A stretch of 64,000 bases of DNA from Streptomyces sp. CG 926 (GTDB lineage Bacteria; Actinomycetota; Actinomycetes; Streptomycetales; Streptomycetaceae). The stretch lies in the NCBI RefSeq assembly GCF_003148825.1, contig NZ_QGGZ01000005.1, positions 62,001 through 126,000 of the forward strand, read 5' to 3'. Below, piece after piece: positions 26,023 through 34,954 of the stretch. How positions within the stretch are numbered: position 1 is the first letter of the stretch; each line of letters starts with the position of its first letter. Both the position numbers and the translations under genes were made by a program. The notes below the pieces were generated by a model, which saw only the letters and a list, made by a program, of their open reading frames with translations, was not told where the DNA came from and searched no databases.

Positions 26023-26721
26023 ATGTCGCGCATGACCGCAGCACAGCGCCTCCGCGGCGTCCACGAACTGATCGCCGTCCTCCCGGCCGTCCCCGTCCTG
26101 CGCGACCGCTGCAGGGCGCTCGCGGCTCTCGAAGCCATGATCGGCGGCCGGTACGGGAGCTACTTCGACTACGACCCCGGGTGGGGCCCGGGGACCGAGG
26201 CCGGGCTGATGAACAACGGCGCGGGCGACGAGTACACGATCCTCTTCACCCCCGACGGGGTCTTCGGCCGCGGGTTCGACCACGAGTCCTCCATGAGCCC
26301 CTACACGAACGAGGACATGGCCCTGTGGCCCGGTCTGGTGGACACCCTGCCGGAGGTGTTCCGCCCGCTGCTCGACGAGCCGGCCTTCTGCGACGACGAG
26401 GTGCGGGTGGCCACCGTCGTCTTCTGGCGGGAGAGGCACGACACGGCCTGGCGGGCGGGGCAGGTGGAGTACGAGGAGTACGACGACGACGGCACCGGCC
26501 ACCTCTTCCACGTCTTGGCGGCCGGCACGCCGGAGGCCTACCAGGCCTTCGCGGAGACCTACTACGGGCGGCAGCTCGACCTCGAAGCGATCCGCCACGT
26601 CTTCGCCCTGCGCCCCCTGACGGACGACGTGGTCGAAGCACTGAACCCGCAGGCCGACCCCGACGCCGTGACGCGAGCGGTGGCGGCCACGGGGTACCCC
26701 GTGGGGGGCCGGCCAATGTGA
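26023..26721 (+). CDS. Hypothetical cytoplasmic protein
   Basis: A 232-residue acidic protein without signal or membrane segments. Notable stretches are HELIAVLPAVPVLRDRCRAL, the acidic FDYDPGWGPGTEAG and YEEYDDDGTGHLF, and a C-terminal half rich in aromatic residues (AYQAFAETYYGRQLDL). No family is recognised. It is divergent from msiK and precedes a tRNA gene. The ATG at 26023 is the likelier start; another in-frame ATG is nine bases on. Confidence 0.7.
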   Translation: MSRMTAAQRLRGVHELIAVLPAVPVLRDRCRALAALEAMIGGRYGSYFDYDPGWGPGTEAGLMNNGAGDEYTILFTPDGVFGRGFDHESSMSPYTNEDMALWPGLVDTLPEVFRPLLDEPAFCDDEVRVATVVFWRERHDTAWRAGQVEYEEYDDDGTGHLFHVLAAGTPEAYQAFAETYYGRQLDLEAIRHVFALRPLTDDVVEALNPQADPDAVTRAVAATGYPVGGRPM

Positions 26722-26789
26722 TGGCAGGGGGATTCGCGTGCTGTGTAGAGTGATGGCGGCTTCGCTCGGCGTGTGCGCGAGCGGGTCCT

Positions 26790-26864
26790 GCCCCCTTAGC
26801 TCAGTCCGGCCAGAGCAACGCACTTGTAATGCGTAGGTCGTCGGTTCGAATCCGACAGGGGGCT
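26790..26864 (+). tRNA. tRNA-Thr (anticodon TGT)
   Basis: The acceptor stem is GCCCCCT with AGGGGGC, the D arm starts TAGCTCAGTCCGGCCAGAGC, the anticodon stem ACGCA/TGCGT holds the loop CTTGTAA with TGT at 26825-26827, and the T arm is GTCGG-TTCGAAT-CCGAC. The discriminator is T and no CCA is encoded. A terminator follows at once. Confidence 0.96.
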
Positions 26865-26869
26865 CCGCC

Positions 26870-26903
26870 AACCCCAGGTCACGTGCCGTGACCTGGGGTT
26901 TTT
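26870..26903 (+). terminator. tRNA-Thr terminator
   Basis: A perfect 12-bp stem CCCCAGGTCACG / CGTGACCTGGGG with loop TGC is followed by TTTTT. Confidence 0.93.
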
Positions 26904-27173
26904 CTGTTCCGGAGGCGTGGTGGCCGCGCCGGGCCGTCGGCGGCTGTCACCCGGTCCGCTCCGAGGGCAGCGCCTCGGCGTCGTGCGCCAGCCTGTTCGA
27001 GTGGTCGTGATGGGCCGGAAGGGGGGCTTCCGCCGGCCCTCATGATCCGAGGGCTCCGCTCCGGGAACTCTGCGTCGACCGGTTCTGCCGGCCCGGTGCC
27101 CGCTCGGGGCTCCCGGCCGGCTGCGCGCGCGATCCGTTCCTCACGGGAGGAACGGGAGAAGTGAGGAGCCTTC
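26904..27173. other. Leader region of the DUF11 gene
   Basis: This stretch between the tRNA terminator and the surface-protein gene has no supported gene. Its only clear signal is the ribosome binding site at about 27161-27168. Confidence 0.6.
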
Positions 27174-28540
27174 ATGGCGTGTTACGGGCAGAACAGCCTG
27201 CGACGTGTGCTGACGGGAGCGGCGATCGGCCTCGTCCTGGCTGTCACCGGCACCGTGGGACCGCGCATGCGCAGACGGGGACGGCCTCGGCCGGAGTCGC
27301 CGCGTCGAAGGCGCGGGCGGTGTGCCCGCCGACGCCGCTGTGGGCGAACACCGGCGGGAACGACCGGAGGCTCGTCCAGTACGACACGACGGGCAACCCG
27401 CTCAGCAACGTCCCGCTGGCCCGCGACTACGGTGACATCGCCTTCAGCCCCAACGGCTCGACGCTCTACGGGGTGGACTTCCCCGGATCCCCCGGCGCGA
27501 CCACGCTCTACACCATCGACCCCGTCACCGGCGCGGAGACGGCGAGCCGGCCGATCTCGGGACCGCTCGCGGCGGTGACGTCGACGCCTGCCGTCAACGG
27601 CCTGACGGCCCGCGCGGACGGAACGCTGATCGCGGGCTCGTTCAACACGAGCCAGATCTTCCTGATCGATCCCGCCACGGGCGTCTCCACGCTGTTCCCC
27701 GCCTCCTTCCCGGCCGGCATCGTCTCGGCGGGTGACTTCATCACCCTCGACGACGGCGACGTCCTGGCCTTCGGAGCCGCGGACACCACGAGCCCGTCCC
27801 CGGTGTTCCGGATCCACCCCGACAACACCGTCGTGCAGATCGGCACGGTCCCCCAGACCTTCGGCGCGGCCAAATCCGCGGGGAGCGTCTACGCCTTCGC
27901 CTCCAACGGCGACATCAACCTGCTGACCTCCCTGCCCACCACGGAGTCGACCTCGCCGCTGCCGGTCACGACCGTCGAGGCGACGGGCCGCGGCTTCTTC
28001 GGGGCCACCTCCACGCAGGACAGCGGCAGCTGCGTCGTGCCCGCCTACACGGTGGCGAAGTCGGCCTCGCCGACCGGGCCGGTCAACGAGGGCAACACCA
28101 TCACCTACCGGCTCACCGTCACGAACACCGGCACCGTCGCCGCGAACGGCGACTTCACCGACGACCTGAGCGACGTCCTGGACGACGCCACCTTCGTACC
28201 CGGCTCGCTCACCTCCACCAGCGGTTCCGCGAACCTCACCGGTGACACGCTGTCCTGGACCGGCACGCTGGCACCCGGCGGTACCGCGACCGTCACGTAC
28301 CAGGTGCGGGTCGACACCCCCGACACCGGCGACCACACCTTGGTCAACTACGTCGCACCCACCGCGCCGGGCGGCTCCTGCTCATCGGCGCGCACCTGCT
28401 CCGTCACGATCCACGTGAAGAAGAAGCACGACCACAAGGACTGCGACAAGCCCGGCCACGGTCACAAGCCCGGGCACGGCGGCAAGCACGACCACGACCA
28501 CGACGAGGCGCACGAAGGGGAAGGGGGCAAGGCCGCCTAG
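27174..28540 (+). pseudogene. DUF11-type surface protein with frameshifted signal peptide
   Basis: An ATG at 27174 with a GTGAGGAG site gives a good signal peptide (MACYGQNSLRRVL, then IGLVLAVTGTVG), but about 30 codons on the frame is lost. The mature protein continues in another frame from about 27263 (TAHAQTGTASAG) to the stop at 28540. A single-base change near 27260 would join them. The body has a beta-propeller-like region (about 230 residues: FSPNGSTLYGVD, LTARADGTLIAGSF), one DUF11 domain (SPTGPVNEGNTITYRLTVTNTG) and a His/Lys/Asp-rich tail (HDHKDCDKPGHGHKPGHG) that may bind metal. There is no sorting motif. Sequencing error and true mutation cannot be told apart here. Confidence 0.75.
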
Positions 28541-28575
28541 CGGGACGGACACCACCCCGCGGTGAGCCGGCAGGG

Positions 28576-29976
28576 TCAGTGGCGGCCCGAGATCCGGTCG
28601 GCCAGGCGGGCCAGCGGGGTGGTCGTCGGGCGGTGGCTGGCGCTCTCGCGGCGGTCCGCCTCGCGGTAGGCGGCGTAGAGGGCCTGGACGCCGAGCCAGC
28701 GCAGGGGTTCCGGCTCCCAGCGGCGGACGCGGTGGTTCACCCAGGGCAGCGTGGTCAGTTCGGTGGCTTCGCCGAGGACCAGGTCGCGCAGGGTGCGGGC
28801 CGCGAGGTTGGCGGTGGCGACGCCCGAGCCGACGTAGCCGCCCGCCCAGCCCAGGCCCGAGGCGCGGTCCAGGGTGACGGTGGCGCACCAGTCGCGGGGC
28901 ACGCCGAGCACCCCTGACCAGGCGTGGGTGATCTCCGTACCCGCGAGCTGCGGGAAGAAGGAGGTCAGCAGGCCGGTCAGGGCGGAGACGGTGGCGGGCT
29001 GGGTACGGCCGTCGTTGTCGGTGCGCGAGCCGAAGCGGTACGGGACCCCGCGGCCGCCGATCGCGATGCGGTCGTCGGCGGTGCGCTGCGCGTACATGTA
29101 CGCATGGGCCATGTCGCCCAGCAGCGTGCTGTCCGACCAGCCCAGCCGGGACCAGGTCTCGGCGGGCAGCGGGGCCGTCACGATCATCGAGGAGTTCATC
29201 GGCAGCCATGAGCGCTTCTGGCCCTTGAGGGCGGCGGTGAAGCCCTCCGTGCAGCGCAGCACGTACGGGGCGCGGACCGTGCCGTACGGGGTGACGGCCC
29301 GGCGTGGGGCGATCTCGGTGACGGGCGTGGACTCGTGGATGACCACCCCGAGCGCTTCGACGGCGGCGGCCAGGCCCTTGACCAGCTTCAGCGGATGGAT
29401 GCGGGCGCCGTGGGGGCTCCAGCTGGAGCCGACGGCGTCGGCGATGTCGATGCGGGCGCGGGTGGCGGGGGCGTCGAGGAGTTCGCGGTCGGTCGCGCCC
29501 TCGTCGAAGGCGACCTCGTGGGCGTGGAAGGCCTTCAGACGGGCGAGTTGGGCGGGGGTGCGGGCGACTTCGAGGACGCCGCCGCGGTGGATGTCGGCGT
29601 CGATGCCTTCCTTGGCGGCGACGTCGACGACCTCGGTGACGGTGGCGTTCATGGCGTGCTGGAGGCGGCGGGCGGCCGGGCGGCCGTGGAGGGCGGCGTA
29701 GCGGTCGCGGCCGGCGATGCCGTTGTAGAGCCAGCCGCCGTTGCGGCCGGAGGCGCCGTAGCCGCAGAACTTCTGTTCCAGGACGGTGATGCGGAGGTCG
29801 GGGGCGGCGCGCTTGAGGTAATAGGCGGTCCACAGGCCGGTGTAGCCACCGCCGACGATGACGACGTCGGCGGTGGTGTCGGTGGTGAGGGGTGCGCGGG
29901 GTGGGGTGGCGGGGCCGCCGCCGCCGCCGCTCGGCGCGGACGCGTACCAGAAGGAAATGCCGCCGTTGATCGTCAT
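28576..29976 (-). CDS. FAD-dependent oxidoreductase (DAO family)
   Basis: A 466-residue flavoenzyme of the D-amino-acid/glycine oxidase family. After a 35-residue Gly/Pro-rich leader comes the FAD-binding fold VVIVGGGYTGLWTAYYLKR, then GYGASGRNGGWLYNG. The C-terminal FAD contact is GLGWAGGYVGSGVATANLAARTL. The layout is closest to gamma-glutamylputrescine oxidase-like (PuuB) and related amine oxidases; the substrate is not certain. It is convergent with the surface-protein gene, with 35 bases between stops. The upstream region is full of dispersed repeats. Confidence 0.87.
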   Translation of the reverse strand: MTINGGISFWYASAPSGGGGGPATPPRAPLTTDTTADVVIVGGGYTGLWTAYYLKRAAPDLRITVLEQKFCGYGASGRNGGWLYNGIAGRDRYAALHGRPAARRLQHAMNATVTEVVDVAAKEGIDADIHRGGVLEVARTPAQLARLKAFHAHEVAFDEGATDRELLDAPATRARIDIADAVGSSWSPHGARIHPLKLVKGLAAAVEALGVVIHESTPVTEIAPRRAVTPYGTVRAPYVLRCTEGFTAALKGQKRSWLPMNSSMIVTAPLPAETWSRLGWSDSTLLGDMAHAYMYAQRTADDRIAIGGRGVPYRFGSRTDNDGRTQPATVSALTGLLTSFFPQLAGTEITHAWSGVLGVPRDWCATVTLDRASGLGWAGGYVGSGVATANLAARTLRDLVLGEATELTTLPWVNHRVRRWEPEPLRWLGVQALYAAYREADRRESASHRPTTTPLARLADRISGRH

Positions 29977-30090
29977 GGGGGAGTTGGTACACCCCGTTTC
30001 GGAGGGGTGTCCAGGGACGGGGTGTCGCGGGTCGGGGGTGTCGCCTGGACGTGTTGCGGTGTGCTCGGCCGGTGCGGGCGGTATCCCGGT

Positions 30091-30141
30091 GCTCCGCCCC
30101 GGCCCCCGCGCCTCAATCGCCGGCGGGGCTGGATTTGGCGG
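30091..30141 (+). repeat. Dispersed CGCCGGCG palindrome, copy 1
   Basis: Core GCGCCTCAATCGCCGGCGGG followed by GCTGG, preceded by GCTCCGCCCC. It is shared with six other places in this window. Confidence 0.85.
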
Positions 30142-30169
30142 GCCCGTGCCTGTGCGGTGCGGGTCGGGC

Positions 30170-30217
30170 TGCGCCGGGCCCTGCGCCTCAATCGCCGGCG
30201 GGGCTGGATTTGGCGGG
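30170..30217 (+). repeat. Dispersed CGCCGGCG palindrome, copy 2
   Basis: The core is identical to copy 1 and it has the same TGGATTTGGCGGG flank, so copies 1 and 2 are a local duplication. Confidence 0.85.
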
Positions 30218-30322
30218 TCCGTGACTCGGTGTCGGTGGGGGGTCGGGGCGGGGGGCCGGGGTGGGGTGTCTCCTCGGCTCGCGCCTTACTGGTTTGTCTC
30301 GGTTGTGGGGCGGGGTTGTGCG

Positions 30323-30427
30323 CTCGTCCTGCGGGGACACCCCACCCCGTCCCCCCGCCCCTTGGGCCGTCGCTGTCGTAGCCCTGCCGTGGGGCGGGGA
30401 CACGGAGGAGGGTCCCCGCAGGACGAG
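30323..30427. repeat. 16-bp inverted repeat, arms 73 bp apart
   Basis: CTCGTCCTGCGGGGAC (30323-30338) is the exact reverse complement of 30412-30427, with GC-rich partial pairing in between. A related CCTGCGGGGCCCC sequence follows at about 30486. Confidence 0.8.
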
Positions 30428-30510
30428 GCGCGACCACGGCCGTCTTGCCGTGACGAGGCAGCACGCGCCGAGCCGAGGAGATCCTCCTGCGGGGCCCCGC
30501 CCCACACCAC

Positions 30511-30550
30511 CAGCCCCGCCGGCGCTTGAGGCGGCCGCCCGGGCGCAGCC
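30511..30550 (-). repeat. Dispersed CGCCGGCG palindrome, copy 3 (inverted)
   Basis: CAGCCCCGCCGGCGCTTGAG with GCGGCCGCCCGGGCGCAGCC behind it. It is in reverse orientation relative to copies 1 and 2. Confidence 0.75.
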
Positions 30551-30647
30551 CGAGCAGTACCGCACACCGCCGAGCACCCCGCAGGGGCACCGCACACCGC
30601 CGAGCACCCCGCAGGGGACACCGCAGGGACACCGGTACCGTCTGGGC

Positions 30648-31541
30648 ATGGTTGAGGTTCCGGTGGGGTTGGTCGAGGCTCTGGGGGACGCCGGGCGGGA
30701 GTTCGTCGCCGCGTTGCCCGGGCGGGCGGCGCTGTTTCTGGAGCGGTGGGGGCTGCGGCGGGTCGGGCCGGCGATGCACGGGGTGACGGCCTTGGTGTTG
30801 CCGGTGGAGCGGGCCGACGGGAGCTCGGCGGTGCTGAAGCTGGTGGCGGTGGACGAGGAGAGCGTGGGGGAGCCGGTCGCGCTGCGCGCGTGGGACGGGC
30901 GGGGCTGCGTACGGCTGCTGGAGCACGACGCGGACACCGGGACCCTGCTGCTGGAGCGGTTGGACGAGGGGCGGGATCTGGCGGCGCTCGCGCGGGAGGA
31001 CGCGCGGCAGGCGGTGGTGGTGGTCGGGGAGTTGGTGGCGCGGCTGACGGCGGTGCCGGCTCCGGCCGGGTTGCGCGGGCTCGGTGAGATGGCCGCCGGG
31101 ATGCTCCAGGAGGTGCCGCGGGCGCTGGCGGGGCTGGTGGAGGAGCGGGACCGGCGGTTGCTGAAGGACTGCGCGGCGGCGGTGGCGGAGGTCGTGGGGG
31201 AGCCGGGGGATCGGCTGCTGCACTGGGACCTGCACTACGGGAACGTCCTGGCGGGCGGCCGGGAGCCGTGGCTGGCCATCGACCCGAAGCCGCTGGCGGG
31301 CGATCCGGGTTTCGATCTCATGCCGGCGATCGTCGACAACTTCCGGGCCGGTGACGTGCGGTGGCGGTTCGACCTGCTGACGGAGGTGGCGGGTCTGGAG
31401 CGCGAGCGGGCGCGGGCCTGGACGCTGGGGCGGGTGCTCCAGAACTGCCTGTGGGACGTCGAGGACGGGGACGAGCGGCTGGACGAGGTCCAGTTGACGG
31501 TCGCCGAGGCGCTGCGCCGTGGTTCTAGGCTGCGGGCATGA
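30648..31541 (+). CDS. APH(6)/hydroxyurea-type phosphotransferase
   Basis: A 297-residue kinase of the PF04655 family (APH(6)/StrB and hydroxyurea kinases), which phosphorylates small molecules with ATP. The catalytic loop is LLHWDLHYGNVLAG (HxDxxxxN) and the metal-binding motif WLAIDPKPLAGDPGFDLMP is the family signature. The N-lobe has AVLKLVAVDEESVGEPVALRAW. Whether it gives resistance to any antibiotic cannot be told from sequence; many chromosomal members have none known. The ATG at 30648 starts the fold. It overlaps the next gene by 4 bases (ATGA). Confidence 0.85.
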   Translation: MVEVPVGLVEALGDAGREFVAALPGRAALFLERWGLRRVGPAMHGVTALVLPVERADGSSAVLKLVAVDEESVGEPVALRAWDGRGCVRLLEHDADTGTLLLERLDEGRDLAALAREDARQAVVVVGELVARLTAVPAPAGLRGLGEMAAGMLQEVPRALAGLVEERDRRLLKDCAAAVAEVVGEPGDRLLHWDLHYGNVLAGGREPWLAIDPKPLAGDPGFDLMPAIVDNFRAGDVRWRFDLLTEVAGLERERARAWTLGRVLQNCLWDVEDGDERLDEVQLTVAEALRRGSRLRA

Positions 31542-32011
31542 TCCGTAGCGCTGAGGTCCATGACGTTCCCGCCGTCCACGCGATGATCCGCGAGCTCGCG
31601 GAGTACGAGAAGGTGCCGCACGAGGCGCGGGCCACCGAGGAGCAGTTGCGCGAGGCGCTGTTCGGGGAGCGCCCGGCGGTGTTCGCGCACGTCGCGGAGA
31701 CGGAGGACGGGGAGGTCGTCGGCTTCGCGGTGTGGTTCCTCTCCTTCTCGACGTGGCGCGGGGTGCACGGGATCTATCTGGAGGACCTGTACGTGCGGCC
31801 GGGTGTGCGCGGGGGCGGTCATGGCAAGGCGCTGTTGCGGGAGTTGGCGCGGACATGCGTGGAGCGGGGCTACGAGCGGCTGGAGTGGTCGGTGCTGAGG
31901 TGGAACGCGCCGACGATCGCCTTCTACGAGGCCTTGGGCGCGCGGCCGCAGGAGGAGTGGTCGGTGTACCGGCTGACGGACGGGGCGTTGGCGGAGTTGG
32001 GCGCCCCGTAG
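31538..32011 (+). CDS. GNAT N-acetyltransferase, diamine-type
   Basis: A 157-residue acetyl-CoA-dependent acetyltransferase. It resembles spermidine/diamine acetyltransferases: IRELAEYEKVPHEARATEEQ at the start, then FSTWRGVHGIYLEDLYVRP, the acetyl-CoA loop RPGVRGGGHGKALLREL and a C-terminal NAPTIAFYEALGARP. It starts inside the stop of the kinase gene, so the two are translationally coupled and may act on related amine-bearing molecules. That link is an inference. Confidence 0.87.
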   Translation: MIRSAEVHDVPAVHAMIRELAEYEKVPHEARATEEQLREALFGERPAVFAHVAETEDGEVVGFAVWFLSFSTWRGVHGIYLEDLYVRPGVRGGGHGKALLRELARTCVERGYERLEWSVLRWNAPTIAFYEALGARPQEEWSVYRLTDGALAELGAP

Positions 32012-32013
32012 CG

Positions 32014-33015
32014 TCAGGGTTCCAGGACGACCTTGCCGGTGGTGGCGCGGGTTTCCAGGTCGTGGTGGGCGGTGGCGGCCTCGGCGAGCGGGTAGCGGGA
32101 CAGGGCGGGGCGTAGGCGGCCCGTGGCGGCCTCGGCGAGGGCGCGGGTTTCCAGGACGCGCAGCGGGTCGGGGGCGCCGACCCGCTGGAGCATGGTGGGG
32201 CCGAGGACGCCCTGGGTGGTGATGGCGCGGGCGTCGAGGTCGGCGCGTTCGGCGTCGGTGAGGTGGAGGGGGCCGCCGGCCCAGCCGAAGACCAGGTGCC
32301 GGGCGCCGGGGGCGAGGAGGCCGAGGGCGGTGCGGGCGGTGTCGCCGCCGACGGAGTCGAAGAGGACGGTGACGCCGCCGGGGTGCTGGGCGCGTACGGC
32401 GTCGGGCCAGGTGGGGTCGGTGTGGTCGAGGGCGAGGTGGGCGCCGTTGGCCGCGGCCCGGGCGGTTTTGGCGGGGCCGCCGGCGAGGGCGACGACGGAG
32501 GCGCCGGCGTTGACCGCGTACTGGACGAGGAGCGTGCCGATGCCGCCGGCGGCGGCGGGGATCAGGGCGACGGAGTCCGGTCCGAGGTCGGCGAACTGCA
32601 GGATGCCGAGGGTGGTGCGGCCGGTGCCGATCATGGCGACGGCTTCGGCGGGGTCGAGGCCGGGCGGTACGGGGTGCAGGCGGTCGGCGTCGGCGACGGC
32701 GTACTCGGCGTAGCCGCCGGGGGCGAAGCCGAGGTGGACGACGACGGTGCGGCCGAGCCAGGCGGGGTCGGTGCCGGGGCCGAGGGCGTCGACGGTGCCG
32801 GCGACCTCGCGGCCGGGGATGGTCGGGAGCTCGGGGAGCGGGGCGGGCGGCCCCTGGATGCCTTGGCGGAGGCTGGTGTCGAGGAGGTGGACGCCGGCGG
32901 CGGCGACGGCGATCCGGACCTGGCCGGGGGCGGGGACGGGGGTGTCCGTGTGCTCGTAGGAGAGGTTCTCGGCGGGGCCGAAGGCGTGCAGGCGGATGGC
33001 TCGCATGGTGGGCAT
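32014..33015 (-). CDS. Zinc-independent quinone oxidoreductase (MDR family)
   Basis: A 333-residue NADPH-dependent enzyme of the quinone oxidoreductase/zeta-crystallin type. The N-terminal GroES-like part has PAPGQVRIAVAAAGVHLLDTSLRQG and IPGREVAGTVDALG. The nucleotide fold has ALIPAAAGGIGTLLVQYA. Catalytic and structural zinc ligands are absent, as expected for this branch. The likely activity is reduction of quinones or enones, substrate unknown. It is convergent with the acetyltransferase gene with 2 bases between stops. The start could also be the second Met, nine bases downstream. Confidence 0.87.
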   Translation of the reverse strand: MPTMRAIRLHAFGPAENLSYEHTDTPVPAPGQVRIAVAAAGVHLLDTSLRQGIQGPPAPLPELPTIPGREVAGTVDALGPGTDPAWLGRTVVVHLGFAPGGYAEYAVADADRLHPVPPGLDPAEAVAMIGTGRTTLGILQFADLGPDSVALIPAAAGGIGTLLVQYAVNAGASVVALAGGPAKTARAAANGAHLALDHTDPTWPDAVRAQHPGGVTVLFDSVGGDTARTALGLLAPGARHLVFGWAGGPLHLTDAERADLDARAITTQGVLGPTMLQRVGAPDPLRVLETRALAEAATGRLRPALSRYPLAEAATAHHDLETRATTGKVVLEP

Positions 33016-33085
33016 GGCCCCAGGTTGCGACCTCGAGCGCGGTTGAGGTCAAGCCGTTGTCGGTGGCGTGGTTCACGATGGGGGA

Positions 33086-33766
33086 ATGGCGCGCAAAGGG
33101 CAGCAGGGACAGCAGACGGTGAAGGCGGCACGGCGGCCGGAGCTGCGGCTGCCCGAGCTGACGGTGTGGGAGGGGGGTGAGCTGGAGCCGGACGGGGACT
33201 ACGACGGGCTGGAGTTCGCGGATCTCGACCTGGCGGGGCAGGAGGGGATCGGGGCCCGGTTCATGGACTGCGCGGTGCGGCGGTGTGCGGTGGACGAGGC
33301 GGGGCTGGCGAAGGCGCGGGTCCTGGATTCGGTGCTGGAGGGCATCCGGGGGGTGGGGACCGACCTGTCGGGGGCTTCGCTGCGGGACGTGGAGGTGGTC
33401 GACGCCCGGCTGGGCGGGGTGCAGCTGCACGGGGCGGTGCTGGAGCGGGTGCTGGTCCGCGGGGGCAAGATCGACTACCTGAATCTGCGGAAGGCGCGGC
33501 TCAAGGACGTGGTCTTCGAGGGGTGCGTGCTGGTGGAGCCGGACTTCGCGGGGGCGGTGCTGGAGCGGGTGGAGTTCCGGGACTGCGCGCTGCGGGGGGC
33601 GGATTTCAGCGAGGTGCGGATGACGGACGTGGATCTGCGGGAGGCGTCCGTGCTGGAGATCGCGCGGGGGGTGGAGGCGCTGGCCGGGGCGGTGATCAGC
33701 CCGGCGCAGCTGTTCGACCTGGCTCCGGCGCTGGCGGCGCAGCTGGGGGTGCGGGTGGTGGGGTAG
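33086..33766 (+). CDS. Pentapeptide repeat protein
   Basis: A 226-residue protein with imperfect A(D/N)LXX repeats forming a right-handed quadrilateral beta-helix: LEFADLDLAGQEG, GTDLSGASLRDVEVVDARLG and RGADFSEVRMTDVDLREAS. The N-terminus is Lys/Arg/Gln-rich (MARKGQQGQQ). Members range from gyrase protectors to proteins of unknown role; no specific target can be assigned. The ATG at 33086 follows GGGGGA. It is divergent from the quinone reductase gene. Confidence 0.83.
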   Translation: MARKGQQGQQTVKAARRPELRLPELTVWEGGELEPDGDYDGLEFADLDLAGQEGIGARFMDCAVRRCAVDEAGLAKARVLDSVLEGIRGVGTDLSGASLRDVEVVDARLGGVQLHGAVLERVLVRGGKIDYLNLRKARLKDVVFEGCVLVEPDFAGAVLERVEFRDCALRGADFSEVRMTDVDLREASVLEIARGVEALAGAVISPAQLFDLAPALAAQLGVRVVG

Positions 33767-33918
33767 GGGCTCGATCGCCGGTCACCCGGACGGCCCGGGC
33801 GGGGGTGGGTGGCTGCGGCGAATGGCCGAGCATCCCGATGCCCGGACAGGCCGTGCGGCCGGTGCGGTGCCTATCGTCGCCGGCAGACACATCGGTGCAC
33901 GAGGCCTGTGGAGGTGTC

Positions 33919-34914
33919 ATGTCCCGTCTGGGCCGTTGGCTGGCGGGGGCCTGCGCGAGTACGGTCGCCGTCGGCCTGCTCATCGCGGGGAGCGCCCTCG
34001 GCGGGCGGCCGCCGAGGGCGGGCGCCGGGGGCGGCGCGGGCGCGGGGCCCGAGGTCGCCGTGGGCGCCTATCTCCACTACGGCTCGCCCGGAGTCGAGCG
34101 GATGCGGGAACTGTCGAGCTGGCTCGGCGGTACCGAGCTGCGCGCCGGGCACACCTACCTGCCCGGCGACACCTGGGCGAACATCGAGGGGGCACCCGAT
34201 TCCCTGCGCACCTGGGCGCGGTGGCGCCAGGAGAAGGCGGATCGGCTGTTCGTCCTGAACGTGCCCATGCAGGAGCGCAACGAGGCGGGCGTCCCCGACG
34301 ACCGGGTCGCCGAGCTGATCCGCTCCGGCGCGCGGGGCGCCAACGACCAGCACTTCCGGCGGCTGGCCACGCGGCTGGTCGAACTCGGGGTCCCGGACAC
34401 GGTGATCGTGCTCGGCTGGGAGATGAACGGCTTCAACTACACCCACCGTTGCCGTCCCGACCCCGAGAGCTGGAAGACGTACTGGCGGCGCGTCGTGGCC
34501 GCCATGCGTTCGGTGGAGGGGCAGCGGTTCCGGTTCGACTACGCCCCCAACCGTGGCGGTGACGCGATCGCCTGGACCAGCTGCTACCCGGGTGACGACG
34601 TGGTCGACGTCATCGGCATGGACTCCTACGACCAGGAGCCCGGCCCTACCTTCGACGAGCAGGTCAGCCAGCCCTACGGGCTCCAGCAGCAGGTCGACTT
34701 CGCGCGGGCCCACGGCAAGCGGATCTCGTACCCCGAGTGGGGGCTGTTCCGGCACGGGGACAATCCGGCGTACGTGCGGGGCATGCTGGCCTGGTTCGCC
34801 GAGCACCGGCCGCTCTACCACAGCATCACCGACTACTGCCCGCACGGCGTGTGGCAGTGCGGGCAGAACCCGCGCTCGGCGCAGGTGTTCCGGGAGTTGC
34901 TGTCCGCCGGTTGA
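33919..34914 (+). CDS. Secreted GH26-like glycoside hydrolase
   Basis: A 331-residue protein with a signal peptide (about residues 1-30). The TIM-barrel body has the two glutamates of GH26-like enzymes: Glu168 in IVLGWEMNGFNY (acid/base) and Glu273 in ISYPEWGLF (nucleophile). WTSCYPGDDVVDVIGMDSYD lies between them. GH26 members cleave beta-mannans and beta-1,3/1,4-glucans, so extracellular hemicellulose breakdown is likely. The exact polymer is uncertain. A GGAGG site precedes the ATG at 33919. Confidence 0.83.
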   Translation: MSRLGRWLAGACASTVAVGLLIAGSALGGRPPRAGAGGGAGAGPEVAVGAYLHYGSPGVERMRELSSWLGGTELRAGHTYLPGDTWANIEGAPDSLRTWARWRQEKADRLFVLNVPMQERNEAGVPDDRVAELIRSGARGANDQHFRRLATRLVELGVPDTVIVLGWEMNGFNYTHRCRPDPESWKTYWRRVVAAMRSVEGQRFRFDYAPNRGGDAIAWTSCYPGDDVVDVIGMDSYDQEPGPTFDEQVSQPYGLQQQVDFARAHGKRISYPEWGLFRHGDNPAYVRGMLAWFAEHRPLYHSITDYCPHGVWQCGQNPRSAQVFRELLSAG

Positions 34915-34954
34915 TCCGGCCCGGTCGGGGCCCGCGGTCGGGGGCCCGGTCGGG

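Larger units (their letters stand above)
29977..30647. other. Repeat-rich 671-bp intergenic region
   Basis: It holds three copies of the dispersed CGCCGGCG palindrome and a 16-bp inverted repeat, listed separately. No coding sequence is supported: the long open frames here follow from extreme GC content. Confidence 0.7.

Noticed and set aside
30261..30647. N-terminal extension of the phosphotransferase gene
   Set aside because: It runs through the dispersed repeats, and the kinase fold begins at the ATG at 30648.
30648..31541. Calling the kinase an antibiotic resistance determinant
   Set aside because: The family signature is present, but chromosomal members of this family often have no resistance phenotype and nothing here shows the substrate.
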